Assembly: GCA_027658995.1 (NCBI GenBank)
Contig: JAQDQK010000016.1
Span: 1-64,000 of the forward strand
DNA length: 64,000 nucleotides
DNA from: Propionibacteriaceae bacterium AM104-82
GTDB lineage: Bacteria > Actinomycetota > Actinomycetes > Propionibacteriales > Propionibacteriaceae
Reading direction: 5' to 3'
Positions 19,078 through 27,081 of this stretch are shown here, in pieces. Numbering within the stretch: position 1 is the stretch's first letter; every line of letters starts with the position of its first letter. Both the position numbers and the translations under genes were made by a program. The notes below the pieces were generated by a model that had not been told where the DNA came from, made no database searches, and saw only the letters and a program-made list of their open reading frames with translations.

Positions 19078-20520
19078 ATGACCACGTTCCCGAAAGACTT
19101 CACCTGGGGGGTTGCGACCGCGGCTTTCCAGATCGAGGGCGCGAGCCGCGAGGACGGCCGCACCGACTCCATCTGGGACGCCTACTGCCGCCAGCCAGGC
19201 GCCGTCCTCGGCGGCGACACCGGCCAGGTGGCCTGCGACCACTACCACCGGATGCCCCAGGATGTGTCCCTGATCGCCGACCTCGGGTTTGCCGCATACC
19301 GCTTCTCCACCTCGTGGTCGCGGGTCTGCCCCGACGGTGGGCCGGTCAACCAGGCCGGCCTCGACTTCTACTCGCGCCTCGTCGACGAACTGAAGGCGCA
19401 GGGCGTCACCCCGTGGCTGACGCTGTACCACTGGGACCTGCCGCAGGCGCTGCAGGAGGAGGGCGGCTGGACCAACCGTCGCACCGCCGAACTGTTCGCC
19501 GACTACGCGGAGGCCACCTACCGGGCGCTCGGCGACCGCGTCGTCAACTGGAGCACGCTCAACGAGCCCTGGTGCTCCACCTTCCTCTCCTACGCGGGTG
19601 GTGAACACGCGCCCGGCCACACCGATCCCCGCGAGGCGGCCGCGGCGGTGCACACGATCCTGCTCGCACACGGCATGGCCGTCGAGAGGCTGCGCGCCGT
19701 CGCAGCCGAGAGGGGCTGGGAACTGAACCTGGGCATCACGCTCAACTTCAACCCGCCGATCCCCGAGGACCCCGAGAGCCCCGAGTGCCAGGAGGCGGCA
19801 CGCCGCGTCGACGGCGCGACCGCGCGGGTGTTCCTCGACCCGCTGTTCCGGGGCGAGTACCCCGCCGATGTGCTGCAGGACATGGCGGCCGCCGGGCTGG
19901 GGTCGAACATCGTCGACGGCGACCTGGCGCTGATCTCGCAACCGCTGGACTTCCTGGGCGTCAACTTCTACAACGCGATCAGCGTTGCTGGCCCCGAGGA
20001 TGGCAAGGCCTGGGGCGACGGTTCGTCCCCGGAGGACGGCTTCACCGGGACCACCGACCGCGGGCGGCCGTCGCGCAGTTCGTGGGTGGGCTCCGAGGGC
20101 GTCACGGTCGTCTCGCGCGGCAAGCCCCGCACCGCGATGGACTGGGAGGTTGAGGGGGAGGACCTGCTCGATCTCCTGCTCAGGCTGCAGAACGAGTACA
20201 CCGGCCCGGCGGGGATCCCGCTCGTGATCACCGAGAACGGCGCCGCCTACGACGACATCGCGGGCCAGGAGGGATACGTCGACGACTCCGCCGACCGCGG
20301 CCAGTACTACCGCGACCACCTGACGGCGGTCGCCGGGGCCATCGAGGCGGGGGCCGACGTGCGCGGCTACTTCGCCTGGTCGCTGCTGGACAACTTCGAG
20401 TGGGCCTTCGGGTACGAGCGCCGCTTCGGGATCGTGCGGGTCGACTACGACACGCAGGTCCGCACCCCGAAGTGGTCGGCGCTGTGGCTGGGCGACGTCG
20501 CCAGGAACAACGGGTTCTGA
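19078..20520 (+). CDS. family 1 glycosyl hydrolase, beta-glucosidase
   Basis: 480 aa. GH1 signatures are clear: the N-terminal FTWGVATAAFQIEGA, the acid/base Glu in STLNEPWCS near residue 163 and the nucleophile Glu in VITENGAAY near residue 384, then FAWSLLDNFEWAFGY. It has no signal peptide, so it acts in the cytoplasm on imported beta-glucosides or related disaccharides. The Shine-Dalgarno AAGGAAG is eleven bases upstream. It stands next to a sugar importer operon that could supply its substrate, although they are not cotranscribed. Confidence 0.93.
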   Translation: MTTFPKDFTWGVATAAFQIEGASREDGRTDSIWDAYCRQPGAVLGGDTGQVACDHYHRMPQDVSLIADLGFAAYRFSTSWSRVCPDGGPVNQAGLDFYSRLVDELKAQGVTPWLTLYHWDLPQALQEEGGWTNRRTAELFADYAEATYRALGDRVVNWSTLNEPWCSTFLSYAGGEHAPGHTDPREAAAAVHTILLAHGMAVERLRAVAAERGWELNLGITLNFNPPIPEDPESPECQEAARRVDGATARVFLDPLFRGEYPADVLQDMAAAGLGSNIVDGDLALISQPLDFLGVNFYNAISVAGPEDGKAWGDGSSPEDGFTGTTDRGRPSRSSWVGSEGVTVVSRGKPRTAMDWEVEGEDLLDLLLRLQNEYTGPAGIPLVITENGAAYDDIAGQEGYVDDSADRGQYYRDHLTAVAGAIEAGADVRGYFAWSLLDNFEWAFGYERRFGIVRVDYDTQVRTPKWSALWLGDVARNNGF

Positions 20521-20521
20521 G

Positions 20522-21399
20522 TCAGAGCCCGAGCGCGGGAAGCGCGACGGCGAGCACATCCTCGGAGGGGGTGCACACCGCCTCGGCAGCGGTGCGCCCC
20601 GTCTCCGCCAGGTAGGCGTCGGCGATCTCAAGGCCCGCCGCGTAGCCCGCGCCTGTGGGTAGCCCGACGGGTTGCGCCCCGAAGCGGCGGGCGCTCGCGT
20701 CGCCGTGGATCCAGGCCGTGAAGTTCTGCATCCCCGTCACGCCGAGACCCTCGGCGACGCGTTCAAGCACGGCACGGTCGCCGCGCGCCCCGCGGGCGAG
20801 GTAGCTGAGCCCGTCGTCGCCGTGCAGGTCGCGGGCGAACGCGTCCGCGAGTCCCTCGGCGACCACCTGCTCGCCCACAGTGACGCTCATCGGGTTCCAG
20901 GCAACGCCGCCAGGCGAGTAGCGCACGTTGTGGTGCAGTTCGTGCGCGGCGATCGCCTCGAGTCGCTGGAGCACGGCGTCGTGCGGCCACAACGTCACCA
21001 CGATGTACCCGCTGATCCCGCCGAACGCGGAAAGGCCCGCCACCTCGTCCATGAAGTGCGGATCGCCCGGGTCGCCGGGGACCAGCAGCACCCGGAGCGT
21101 CCCGGGCAGCGGCCCGTGCGGCGCGAGTGCCTCGGCGGCCCGCTCGAGCGCGTTCTCGAACCTGGCCCACGCGTCGGCCGAGGTGAGGCGGGCGAGGGCG
21201 TCGCGGACCTCGTCGTCGCGACCCTCCAAGGGGAAGCCGAACGATCCGCGGTGCGCGTCCAGCAGGTCCATCCCCGGCACGAATCGGTACATCCCGGCCA
21301 GCGGTTGCCACATGGCGCCACCAGGTCCGGGCGCAGGTCGGCACCCGCGTCGAGCAAAGCACGGGTGGCGTCGGGGCCATCGAGCATCGTGATCTCCAT
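20522..21399 (-). pseudogene. DUF2268 putative zinc protease, apparently frameshifted
   Basis: The long frame (ending 20522, open up to ATG 21313) encodes MWQPLAGMYRFVPG..., with the metalloprotease motif AHELHHNVRYS (HExxH-like) and the distant Glu region GEQVVAEGLADAFA. The N-terminal ~28 residues expected of DUF2268 proteins (MEITMLDGPDATRALLDA then DLRPDLVA) lie in another frame, from ATG 21399. One base is missing at about 21314 (codon CC_ before ATG TGG). The joined product would be ~291 aa, close to the family size. Either a genuine frameshift, a sequencing error, or a shortened protein that starts at 21313, although no Shine-Dalgarno is seen there. Confidence 0.6.
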
Positions 21400-21444
21400 G
21401 GCCCCGACGCTAACCGCCGTGCGGTTCAGGACCCGAAGAGGCCC

Positions 21445-21474
21445 TTGACGCCGACCCCGTATCTGTCCTACTGT
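21445..21474 (+). promoter_or_regulatory. promoter of the GntR-ABC operon
   Basis: TTGACG (21445-21450) and TACTGT (21469-21474) are spaced by 18 bases. The -10 overlaps the left half of the palindromic operator, so repressor binding would block RNA polymerase. Confidence 0.55.
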
Positions 21475-21492
21475 ATTAAGCACTTAGTACAG
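21471..21492 (+). promoter_or_regulatory. GntR (YtrA-type) autoregulatory operator
   Basis: CTGTATTAAG and CTTAGTACAG form a 10-2-10 inverted repeat with one mismatch pair. It sits between the -10 box and the regulator start, the standard position for autorepression by the GntR protein encoded next. Confidence 0.6.
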
Positions 21493-21516
21493 CGATACAG
21501 AGAAGGGCGGTGGGAC

Positions 21517-21894
21517 GTGGAGTTTGATCCCAGCACACCGATCTGGCTGCAGCTCGTCAGCGAGTTCACCCGGCGCATCGTCACCGGCGTCTGGGCTCCG
21601 GGGGAGAAGATCCCCGGCGTCCGGGAACTCGCCCTCGAGCTGAAGGTCAACCCCAACACGGTGCAACGAGCCCTGGCCGAGCTCGACCGTGAGGGGTTGA
21701 GCCGTCCCGAGCGCACCGCAGGACGTTTCGTCACCGACGAGACCCCAGTCATCGATCGCGCCCGAGAGGGCCTCGCCGCGGAGGCGGCAACCACCTATGC
21801 GCGGGGAGCGCAGGGGCTCGGCATGAGCCTGACCGCCGCCCGCGAACTCCTGGGCCGGATCTGGCCCGATACCGATGAAAGAGGCAACTCATGA
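21517..21894 (+). CDS. GntR family transcriptional regulator (YtrA-like)
   Basis: 125 aa from a GTG with AGAAGGG ten bases upstream; an earlier in-frame start would place coding sequence across the promoter and operator. The winged helix-turn-helix is complete: IWLQLVSEFTRRIVTGVWAPGEKIPGVRELALELKVNPNTVQRALAELDREGL. Only a short C-terminal tail follows, as in the YtrA subfamily, which controls ABC exporter genes. It is cotranscribed with an ATPase and a permease through an ATGA overlap and is probably a repressor of this operon. Confidence 0.88.
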   Translation: MEFDPSTPIWLQLVSEFTRRIVTGVWAPGEKIPGVRELALELKVNPNTVQRALAELDREGLSRPERTAGRFVTDETPVIDRAREGLAAEAATTYARGAQGLGMSLTAARELLGRIWPDTDERGNS

Positions 21895-22583
21895 CAGCCA
21901 TCTCGATTCACGGCCTCGTCAAGAACTACGGAAACTTCCGGGCCATCGACGGCCTCGACCTGGACCTTGGCTCCGGGCAGATCGTCGGCCTGCTCGGCGA
22001 AAACGGCTGCGGCAAGACCACGTTGCTCAAGGTCCTCGCGGGGGCCCTGACCCAGTACGAGGGCGACGTCACCATCCACGGGCACCGGCCAGGGCCGGAG
22101 TCGAAGGCGATCGTGTCGTTCCTGCCCGACGCCAGCTTCCTGCCCGACTCGGCGACGCTCGACGCGTGCATCGCGATGTACCGCGACTTCTTCGCCGACT
22201 TCAGCGAGGAACACGCCCGCGACCTGATCGGCTTCTTCGGCCTTGAGAGCGGACGCAAGCTGACCACCCTCTCCAAGGGCATGCGCGAGAAGGCGCAGAT
22301 CGCGCTCGCCATGTCCCGCAAGGCGAAGGTCTACCTGCTCGACGAGCCGATCTCCGGCGTCGACCCCGCGGCCCGTGAGGTGCTGCTGCAGGCGATCATC
22401 CGCGACCTCGACCCCGAGGCGCTCGTCCTGATTTCCACCCACCTGATCCACGACCTGGAGCCCATCCTCGACGCCGTCGCCTTCATGCGGCACGGCAAGG
22501 TGCTGCTCACGGGCGAGGTCGACGACCTCCGCTCCGAGCGCGGGCTCTCCATTGACGCACTCTTCCGGGAGGTCTACCGATGA
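21891..22583 (+). CDS. ABC transporter ATP-binding protein
   Basis: 230 aa. Walker A GENGCGKTT is near residue 36, the signature region is LSKGMREKAQIALAMSRKAK and Walker B is VYLLDEPISGVDP, followed by STHLIHD. The start overlaps the GntR gene and the end overlaps the permease gene, each by ATGA. With the permease it forms an ABC-2 exporter of the YtrB/BcrA kind, which often acts in cell-envelope stress or antimicrobial resistance. The substrate is unknown. Confidence 0.9.
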   Translation: MTAISIHGLVKNYGNFRAIDGLDLDLGSGQIVGLLGENGCGKTTLLKVLAGALTQYEGDVTIHGHRPGPESKAIVSFLPDASFLPDSATLDACIAMYRDFFADFSEEHARDLIGFFGLESGRKLTTLSKGMREKAQIALAMSRKAKVYLLDEPISGVDPAAREVLLQAIIRDLDPEALVLISTHLIHDLEPILDAVAFMRHGKVLLTGEVDDLRSERGLSIDALFREVYR

Positions 22584-23395
22584 ACGCGACCCTGTTCAAG
22601 CACGAGATCCTGCGCACCTGGCGCTGGCTGGCCCTGCTCGCCCTCGCGGCGGTGCTCGTGGTCGGCGCGGCGGTGCTGATGGCGGCGACGCTGCCCACCT
22701 TCCTCAGCAGCACCTTCGCCGTGATCGCCATCGTCGTCGCGGCGGTCTACCCGTTCGCCGTCCAACTGCTGATCTCGCTCGACTTCTACCGCTCGAGCTA
22801 CTCCAAGACCGGATACTTCACCGCAGCGATCCCCGTGAAGGGCTCGAAAATCTTCGGTGTGAAGGCGCTCTACGCCTACCTCGTGTCGCTGCTGGCGTTG
22901 GTCCTGGACCTCGGGCTGCTGCTGCTCGCGGCCATCGGCTTCGGGATGGCCATGGGGACAGGCCCCGCCGAGACCATGCGGGCGATCTCCGACGGCGCGG
23001 CGGTCTTCTGGCAGCTCCCCGCCTGGCTGATCGTCGCCTTCTTCGTGATCGTGGCGTTCCTGCCGCTGGTCGGCATCACGCCGTTCTTCTTCGCGGCGAC
23101 CGTCGGCAGCGAGTCCTGGATCAACCGCAACGGCTTCGGCGGCGTGGTGCTCGTCTGGTTCCTGTTCTACGTCGCCAACCAGATCCTCGGGGTCGCTGCC
23201 GTCTTCCTGGCTCCCGTCCTCGACCTGAACCACCTGCCGGAGGTCTCGCTGATGTTCGACCCGGTGGCACTCGCGACCGCTGGCGACGACGCGCAGTACC
23301 TGCCGCTCGGCATCTTCGCCTGGATGCTGCTGATCGGAGTGGTCGGAATGTGGTGGGCGAAGGTGTCGTACAGCAGGAAGCTGGAGTTGCGCTGA
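22580..23395 (+). CDS. ABC-2 type exporter membrane subunit
   Basis: 271 aa with about six to seven membrane helices (LALLALAAVLVVGAAVLM near residue 16; VIVAFLPLVGITPFFF in the middle; FAWMLLIGVVGMWW at the C-terminal end). ATGA overlap with the ATPase gene shows translational coupling. No catalytic residues are expected. It is the permease partner of the ATPase within a GntR-controlled operon. Confidence 0.8.
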   Translation: MNATLFKHEILRTWRWLALLALAAVLVVGAAVLMAATLPTFLSSTFAVIAIVVAAVYPFAVQLLISLDFYRSSYSKTGYFTAAIPVKGSKIFGVKALYAYLVSLLALVLDLGLLLLAAIGFGMAMGTGPAETMRAISDGAAVFWQLPAWLIVAFFVIVAFLPLVGITPFFFAATVGSESWINRNGFGGVVLVWFLFYVANQILGVAAVFLAPVLDLNHLPEVSLMFDPVALATAGDDAQYLPLGIFAWMLLIGVVGMWWAKVSYSRKLELR

Positions 23396-23409
23396 TACGG
23401 TCGCTGACC

Positions 23410-24252
23410 GTGGACCGCTACTCACGAGACGTACTTGCACCCGGCTGGCAGAAGGCCCATCTGAAGAAGACGCGAGACGTCCCCGTCGAACTCGACCTCG
23501 TGGTCGAGTTCGACGACTTCTGTGGGGCGGTGGTCGGGTGGGAGAACGGCATCGTGCTCCTCGAGGACCGCAAGGGCAAGCGCCGCGGTGCCCCGCTGGG
23601 CCCCGGCTTCCTGCTCGAGGGCGAACCCGTCGCGCTGCGCCCACCGCTGCGCGGGACGGCAGCCAAGCCCAGGTACACCGCCTCCGGGTCGCGCACCTCG
23701 GAGGAGCCGGCCAAGGCGAAGGTCGCCCTGCCGAGCCGGATCTACGTCGAGGGTCGCCACGACGCCGAGCTGATCGAGAAGGTCTGGGGCGACGACCTGC
23801 GCCACACCGGCGTCGTCGTCGAGTTCCTCGGCGGCATCGACGACCTTCCCGCGATCGTGGCCGAGTTCGCGCCCGAGCCGGGCCGCCGGCTCGGGGTCCT
23901 GGTCGACCACCTGGTGCCTGGCAGCAAGGAGTCCAGGATCGCCAAGCAGGTCTACCAGGCCGGCTACCGCGACACCGTGCTGATCGAGGGCCACGAGTTC
24001 ATCGACATCTGGCAGGCCGTGCGACCCGAGCGGATCGGACGGAAGGCCTGGCCGCAGGTGCCCCGCGACGTCGACTTCAAGCTCGGCACCCTCAAGGCGC
24101 TCAACCTGCCCCACCACGACCAGGCAGACATCGCGCGCGGCTGGCAGGCGATCCTGGCAAGGGTGTCCACCTGGCGCGACCTGGAACCCCAACTCAACAC
24201 CAAGGTCGAGACGCTCATCGACTTCGTCACGCAGGACCATCTCGACGACTGA
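23410..24252 (+). CDS. DUF3097 family protein
   Basis: 280 aa from GTG 23410 (VDRYSRDVLAPGW), the start that best fits the family N-terminus. Recognisable family segments are SRIYVEGRHDAELIEKVWGDDLR, EFLGGIDDL, GRRLGVLVDHLVPGSKESRIA and EGHEFIDIWQAVRPERIG. The YVEGRHDAEL and VDHLV segments resemble a Toprim-like acidic core, so a nucleic-acid or phosphoryl-transfer role is conceivable. This family is confined mainly to actinobacteria and has no known function. The start lies 14 bases after the permease stop and may be part of the same transcript. Confidence 0.85.
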   Translation: MDRYSRDVLAPGWQKAHLKKTRDVPVELDLVVEFDDFCGAVVGWENGIVLLEDRKGKRRGAPLGPGFLLEGEPVALRPPLRGTAAKPRYTASGSRTSEEPAKAKVALPSRIYVEGRHDAELIEKVWGDDLRHTGVVVEFLGGIDDLPAIVAEFAPEPGRRLGVLVDHLVPGSKESRIAKQVYQAGYRDTVLIEGHEFIDIWQAVRPERIGRKAWPQVPRDVDFKLGTLKALNLPHHDQADIARGWQAILARVSTWRDLEPQLNTKVETLIDFVTQDHLDD

Positions 24253-24272
24253 GTCGCCGTGACCGTTCCCAC

Positions 24273-24278
24273 TAAGGT
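24273..24278 (+). promoter_or_regulatory. -10 box of leaderless inositol-monophosphatase-like gene
   Basis: TAAGGT ends seven bases before ATG 24286; no Shine-Dalgarno is present. Confidence 0.5.
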
Positions 24279-24285
24279 GAGTCAC

Positions 24286-25059
24286 ATGGATACCGACGAC
24301 ATCCTCGGCCTGCTGCGCCAGACCGCGACCGAGGTCATCACGCCGAAGTTCCGGGCCCTCTCCGCGGGCGACATCGACGAGAAGCGGCCGGGCGACTACG
24401 TCACGGTCGCCGACCGCGAGGCCGAGCAATACCTGGGCGACCTGCTGCACGCCGCGTTCCCGTCCGCGTTGATCGTGGGCGAGGAGGCCGTATTCCTCGA
24501 CCCGTCGCTCCTCAAGGGCCTCGCCAACGCCGACCATGCGTTCGTGATCGACCCCATCGACGGCACCCGCAACTTTGTGGAGGGGCGCGACCAGCACGGC
24601 GTCATCCTCGCCGAGGTGCGCGGCGGCGTGACCACCCGCGGCTGGATCTGGCAGCCGATGACCGGCCGTGGCTACGTGGCAGAGCGCGGCGCAGGGGTGC
24701 GCGTCAACGGCGCCCCCATCGTGCGGCCGCGCACCGACCGACTGCCGCTTGGCGGCACCTCCAAGCGCAGGCTCGTCGGCTTCGACGCCGACGGCAGGCT
24801 GAGCCCGGCGGTGCCGAGCCACTACTGCTGCGCCTTCGACTATCCGGCCGTGCTCGAGGGCGAGTTCGACTTCATGACGTATGAGTCGACCAACCCGTGG
24901 GACCACCTCGCCGGAGGGCTGATGCTCACCGAGAACGGCGGCGTCAGCCGCACTCTCGACGGCCTCAACTACTCGGCCCTGACCCGGACGAAGGGGCTGC
25001 TCATCGCGGGCGACACGCTCAGTTGGATGACGGCCCAGCACCTCTGGCCAGCGTCCTGA
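24286..25059 (+). CDS. inositol monophosphatase family protein
   Basis: 257 aa from ATG 24286. The metal-binding motifs are complete: GEEAVF near residue 65, VIDPIDGTRNFVEG near residue 87 and WDHLAGGLML near the C-terminus. These Mg-dependent phosphatases act on inositol phosphate, histidinol phosphate or similar small substrates in the cytoplasm; actinobacterial members of this length are often histidinol-phosphatase-like, but I cannot separate these from the sequence alone. The LacI gene follows after one base, so the two are probably cotranscribed. Confidence 0.88.
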   Translation: MDTDDILGLLRQTATEVITPKFRALSAGDIDEKRPGDYVTVADREAEQYLGDLLHAAFPSALIVGEEAVFLDPSLLKGLANADHAFVIDPIDGTRNFVEGRDQHGVILAEVRGGVTTRGWIWQPMTGRGYVAERGAGVRVNGAPIVRPRTDRLPLGGTSKRRLVGFDADGRLSPAVPSHYCCAFDYPAVLEGEFDFMTYESTNPWDHLAGGLMLTENGGVSRTLDGLNYSALTRTKGLLIAGDTLSWMTAQHLWPAS

Positions 25060-25060
25060 C

Positions 25061-26068
25061 ATGCCCCGCGCGCACGACAAGCCGTCGATCCGCGACGTCG
25101 CGGCACTCGCAGGCGTCTCCTACCAGACGGTCTCCCGCGTCCTGAACGAGCCGTCGCTGGTGCGCGCCGAGACGCTGCAGCGCGTCCAGGGCGCCATCGA
25201 GGAACTCGGCTACCGGCCCAGCCGGGCTGCCCGCTCGCTCGCCAGGAACGACTCCATGACCATCGGCGTGGTCTCGGTGCACGCGGCGCTTGTCGGCCCG
25301 AACCTGACGGCGCTGGCGATCGACGAGGGGGCCCGCGAGCGCGGCTATTCGACGGCGGCCGTCACGGTCCGCGACGACCGCCCCGAGTCGCTGACGGCGG
25401 CGCGCGAGCATCTGCTGGGGCTCGGCGTCGACGGCGTCGTCGTGGTGGCCTGGTCCGAGGCCTCCCTCGAACTGGCAGACAGCTTCGCCTCCGACCTGCC
25501 GACCTCGGTGGTCGCGGAGGGGCCCGTCTCGCCCGGCGTCGCCCGGGCGCGCAGCGACCACCGCGGGGGAGCGACGGCCGCGGTCTCGGCGCTTGTCGAG
25601 AGCGGAAGGACCTGCATCGCCCACCTGGCGGGCCCCGACGACTGGCTGGAGGCCCAGGCGCGACGCGCGGGCTGGGCCGCAGCGGCCGGGGACACGGCCG
25701 GACCAGCGATCGTGGCCGGCTGGGACCCGGCCGGGGGCTACCGCGCCATGGCGGAGGCGCTCGAGGCCGAGCCCAGGATCGACGCGGTGTTCGCGGCGAA
25801 CGACCAGGTCGCCGTCGGCGCCCTGAAGCGGTTGGGGGAACTCGGCAAGGCGGTGCCAGACGACGTCGCACTCGTCGGCTACGACGACTCCGACATCGCA
25901 CCCTACCTGGGGGTCGCGCTCGCCTCGGTCCGCCAGCCGTTCACCGAGGTGGGCTCCGCGGCCATCGACCTGCTGTTCGAGGTGATGGGCGGGGCGGCGC
26001 CGAGCGAGCGGGTGCTCGCGTCCACCTTCGTGTGGCGGGACTCGGCGGGGCCGCGTCACTCCACGTAG
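25061..26068 (+). CDS. LacI family transcriptional regulator
   Basis: 335 aa. The LacI helix-turn-helix is intact (SIRDVAALAGVSYQTVSRVLNEPSLV), followed by the hinge helix (RPSRAARSLARN) and a periplasmic-binding-protein-like sugar-sensing domain (VDGVVVVAWSE, VFAANDQVAVGALKRLGEL, VALVGYDDSDIAPYL). The gene is convergent with the GH43 arabinanase operon and overlaps it by 13 bases, so it is a candidate repressor of that operon through the central-CG palindrome at 28602-28615. Confidence 0.9.
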   Translation: MPRAHDKPSIRDVAALAGVSYQTVSRVLNEPSLVRAETLQRVQGAIEELGYRPSRAARSLARNDSMTIGVVSVHAALVGPNLTALAIDEGARERGYSTAAVTVRDDRPESLTAAREHLLGLGVDGVVVVAWSEASLELADSFASDLPTSVVAEGPVSPGVARARSDHRGGATAAVSALVESGRTCIAHLAGPDDWLEAQARRAGWAAAAGDTAGPAIVAGWDPAGGYRAMAEALEAEPRIDAVFAANDQVAVGALKRLGELGKAVPDDVALVGYDDSDIAPYLGVALASVRQPFTEVGSAAIDLLFEVMGGAAPSERVLASTFVWRDSAGPRHST

Positions 26069-27081
26069 AAGGGCATCTCCTGCGCCTCCTCGGCCGTGGC
26101 GATGACGGGCCATCCGTCGCGCCAGGCGATCTCGCGCAGCGCGAGGGTCGGGGCGCCCCCCTCGGCGCCGTCGTAGTAGTGGAACGCCGTCCAGTCGCCC
26201 GCCACCGAGCCGCCTCCCGGGCCGATCCGGTCGCCGACCGACTCCAGCAGCAGCGTGCCGCCGCCGGCGGCTAGGTCGTTGCCCGCCTTGTCGAGGTAGG
26301 GCCCCTCCGGGGATTCCGACCTGCCGACGTTGAGGTTGTAGGTGCTCCCCGTCCCCTTGCAGCAACTGTCGAAGGAGGCGAAGAGGTAGTAGAAGTCGCC
26401 GTGGTGCAGCAGCGCCGGCGCCTCGATCGCGTTGGTCAGGGTGCCGCGGCTCGCAATGGTCACCGGGACGGCGCCCTCAGATGGCTTGCCGGTCTCCCAG
26501 TCGAGCGGCACGAGTTGCAGGCCGCCCCAGAAGGATCCGAACGCCAGCCATCCGCGGCCCTCGTCGTCGGTCAGCACCGACGGGTCGATCGCGTTGAAGT
26601 TGTCGTCGCCGATGCTCGCGACGACCTCGCCTCGGTCCTGCCAGCCCTCGGAGGGCCGGTGCGGATCGAAGTCGTCGTTGGTCATCAGGCCGATCACCGA
26701 GGTGTTCGACGCGAACGTCGAGGCGGCGTAGTACAGGTAGGTGGTGCCGTCGCGGCGGACCAGTTCCGGGGCCCAGAAGTTGGTCACCCCCTGCACCTTC
26801 CCGCGCACCCACTCCGGCTCGGTTGAGGGAGTCCACGCCTCGCCCGTGTGGGTCCAGGTGGAGCCCCCGTCGTCCGAGACGCGGATCTGGATGGCGCCGA
26901 GGCCGACGCGCTCGTCGCCGGTCGACGCGACGACCCAGGGCTTGCCGTCCTCGGAGAGGAGCAGCCCCGGGTCGTGGACCAGGACGTCACCGGTGACGGC
27001 GACGTCGCGGCCCCAGGTCTCCGGCGCGCAGCCCGTCAGGACGACGAGCGCGGCCGTGAGTAGCGCGGCGATCCGTCTCAT
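26056..27081 (-). CDS. secreted family 43 glycosyl hydrolase, probable endo-arabinanase lipoprotein
   Basis: 341 aa. The N-terminus MRRIAALLTAALVVLTGC is a lipoprotein signal with lipobox LTGC, so the enzyme is anchored outside the cell. The three acidic residues of the GH43 five-bladed propeller are visible: VHDPGLL (base), FNAIDPSVL (pKa modulator) and NAIEAPALL (acid). WAPELVRRDGTTYLYYA is also typical of arabinan endo-1,5-alpha-L-arabinosidases. It is translationally coupled to the GH51 gene upstream (ATGA), so polymer cutting and side-chain release are made together. Confidence 0.88.
   Translation of the reverse strand: MRRIAALLTAALVVLTGCAPETWGRDVAVTGDVLVHDPGLLLSEDGKPWVVASTGDERVGLGAIQIRVSDDGGSTWTHTGEAWTPSTEPEWVRGKVQGVTNFWAPELVRRDGTTYLYYAASTFASNTSVIGLMTNDDFDPHRPSEGWQDRGEVVASIGDDNFNAIDPSVLTDDEGRGWLAFGSFWGGLQLVPLDWETGKPSEGAVPVTIASRGTLTNAIEAPALLHHGDFYYLFASFDSCCKGTGSTYNLNVGRSESPEGPYLDKAGNDLAAGGGTLLLESVGDRIGPGGGSVAGDWTAFHYYDGAEGGAPTLALREIAWRDGWPVIATAEEAQEMPFYVE

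Noticed and set aside
18997..20631. 544-codon minus-strand frame opposite the GH1 gene
   Set aside because: Shadow of the beta-glucosidase gene, whose catalytic motifs are intact.
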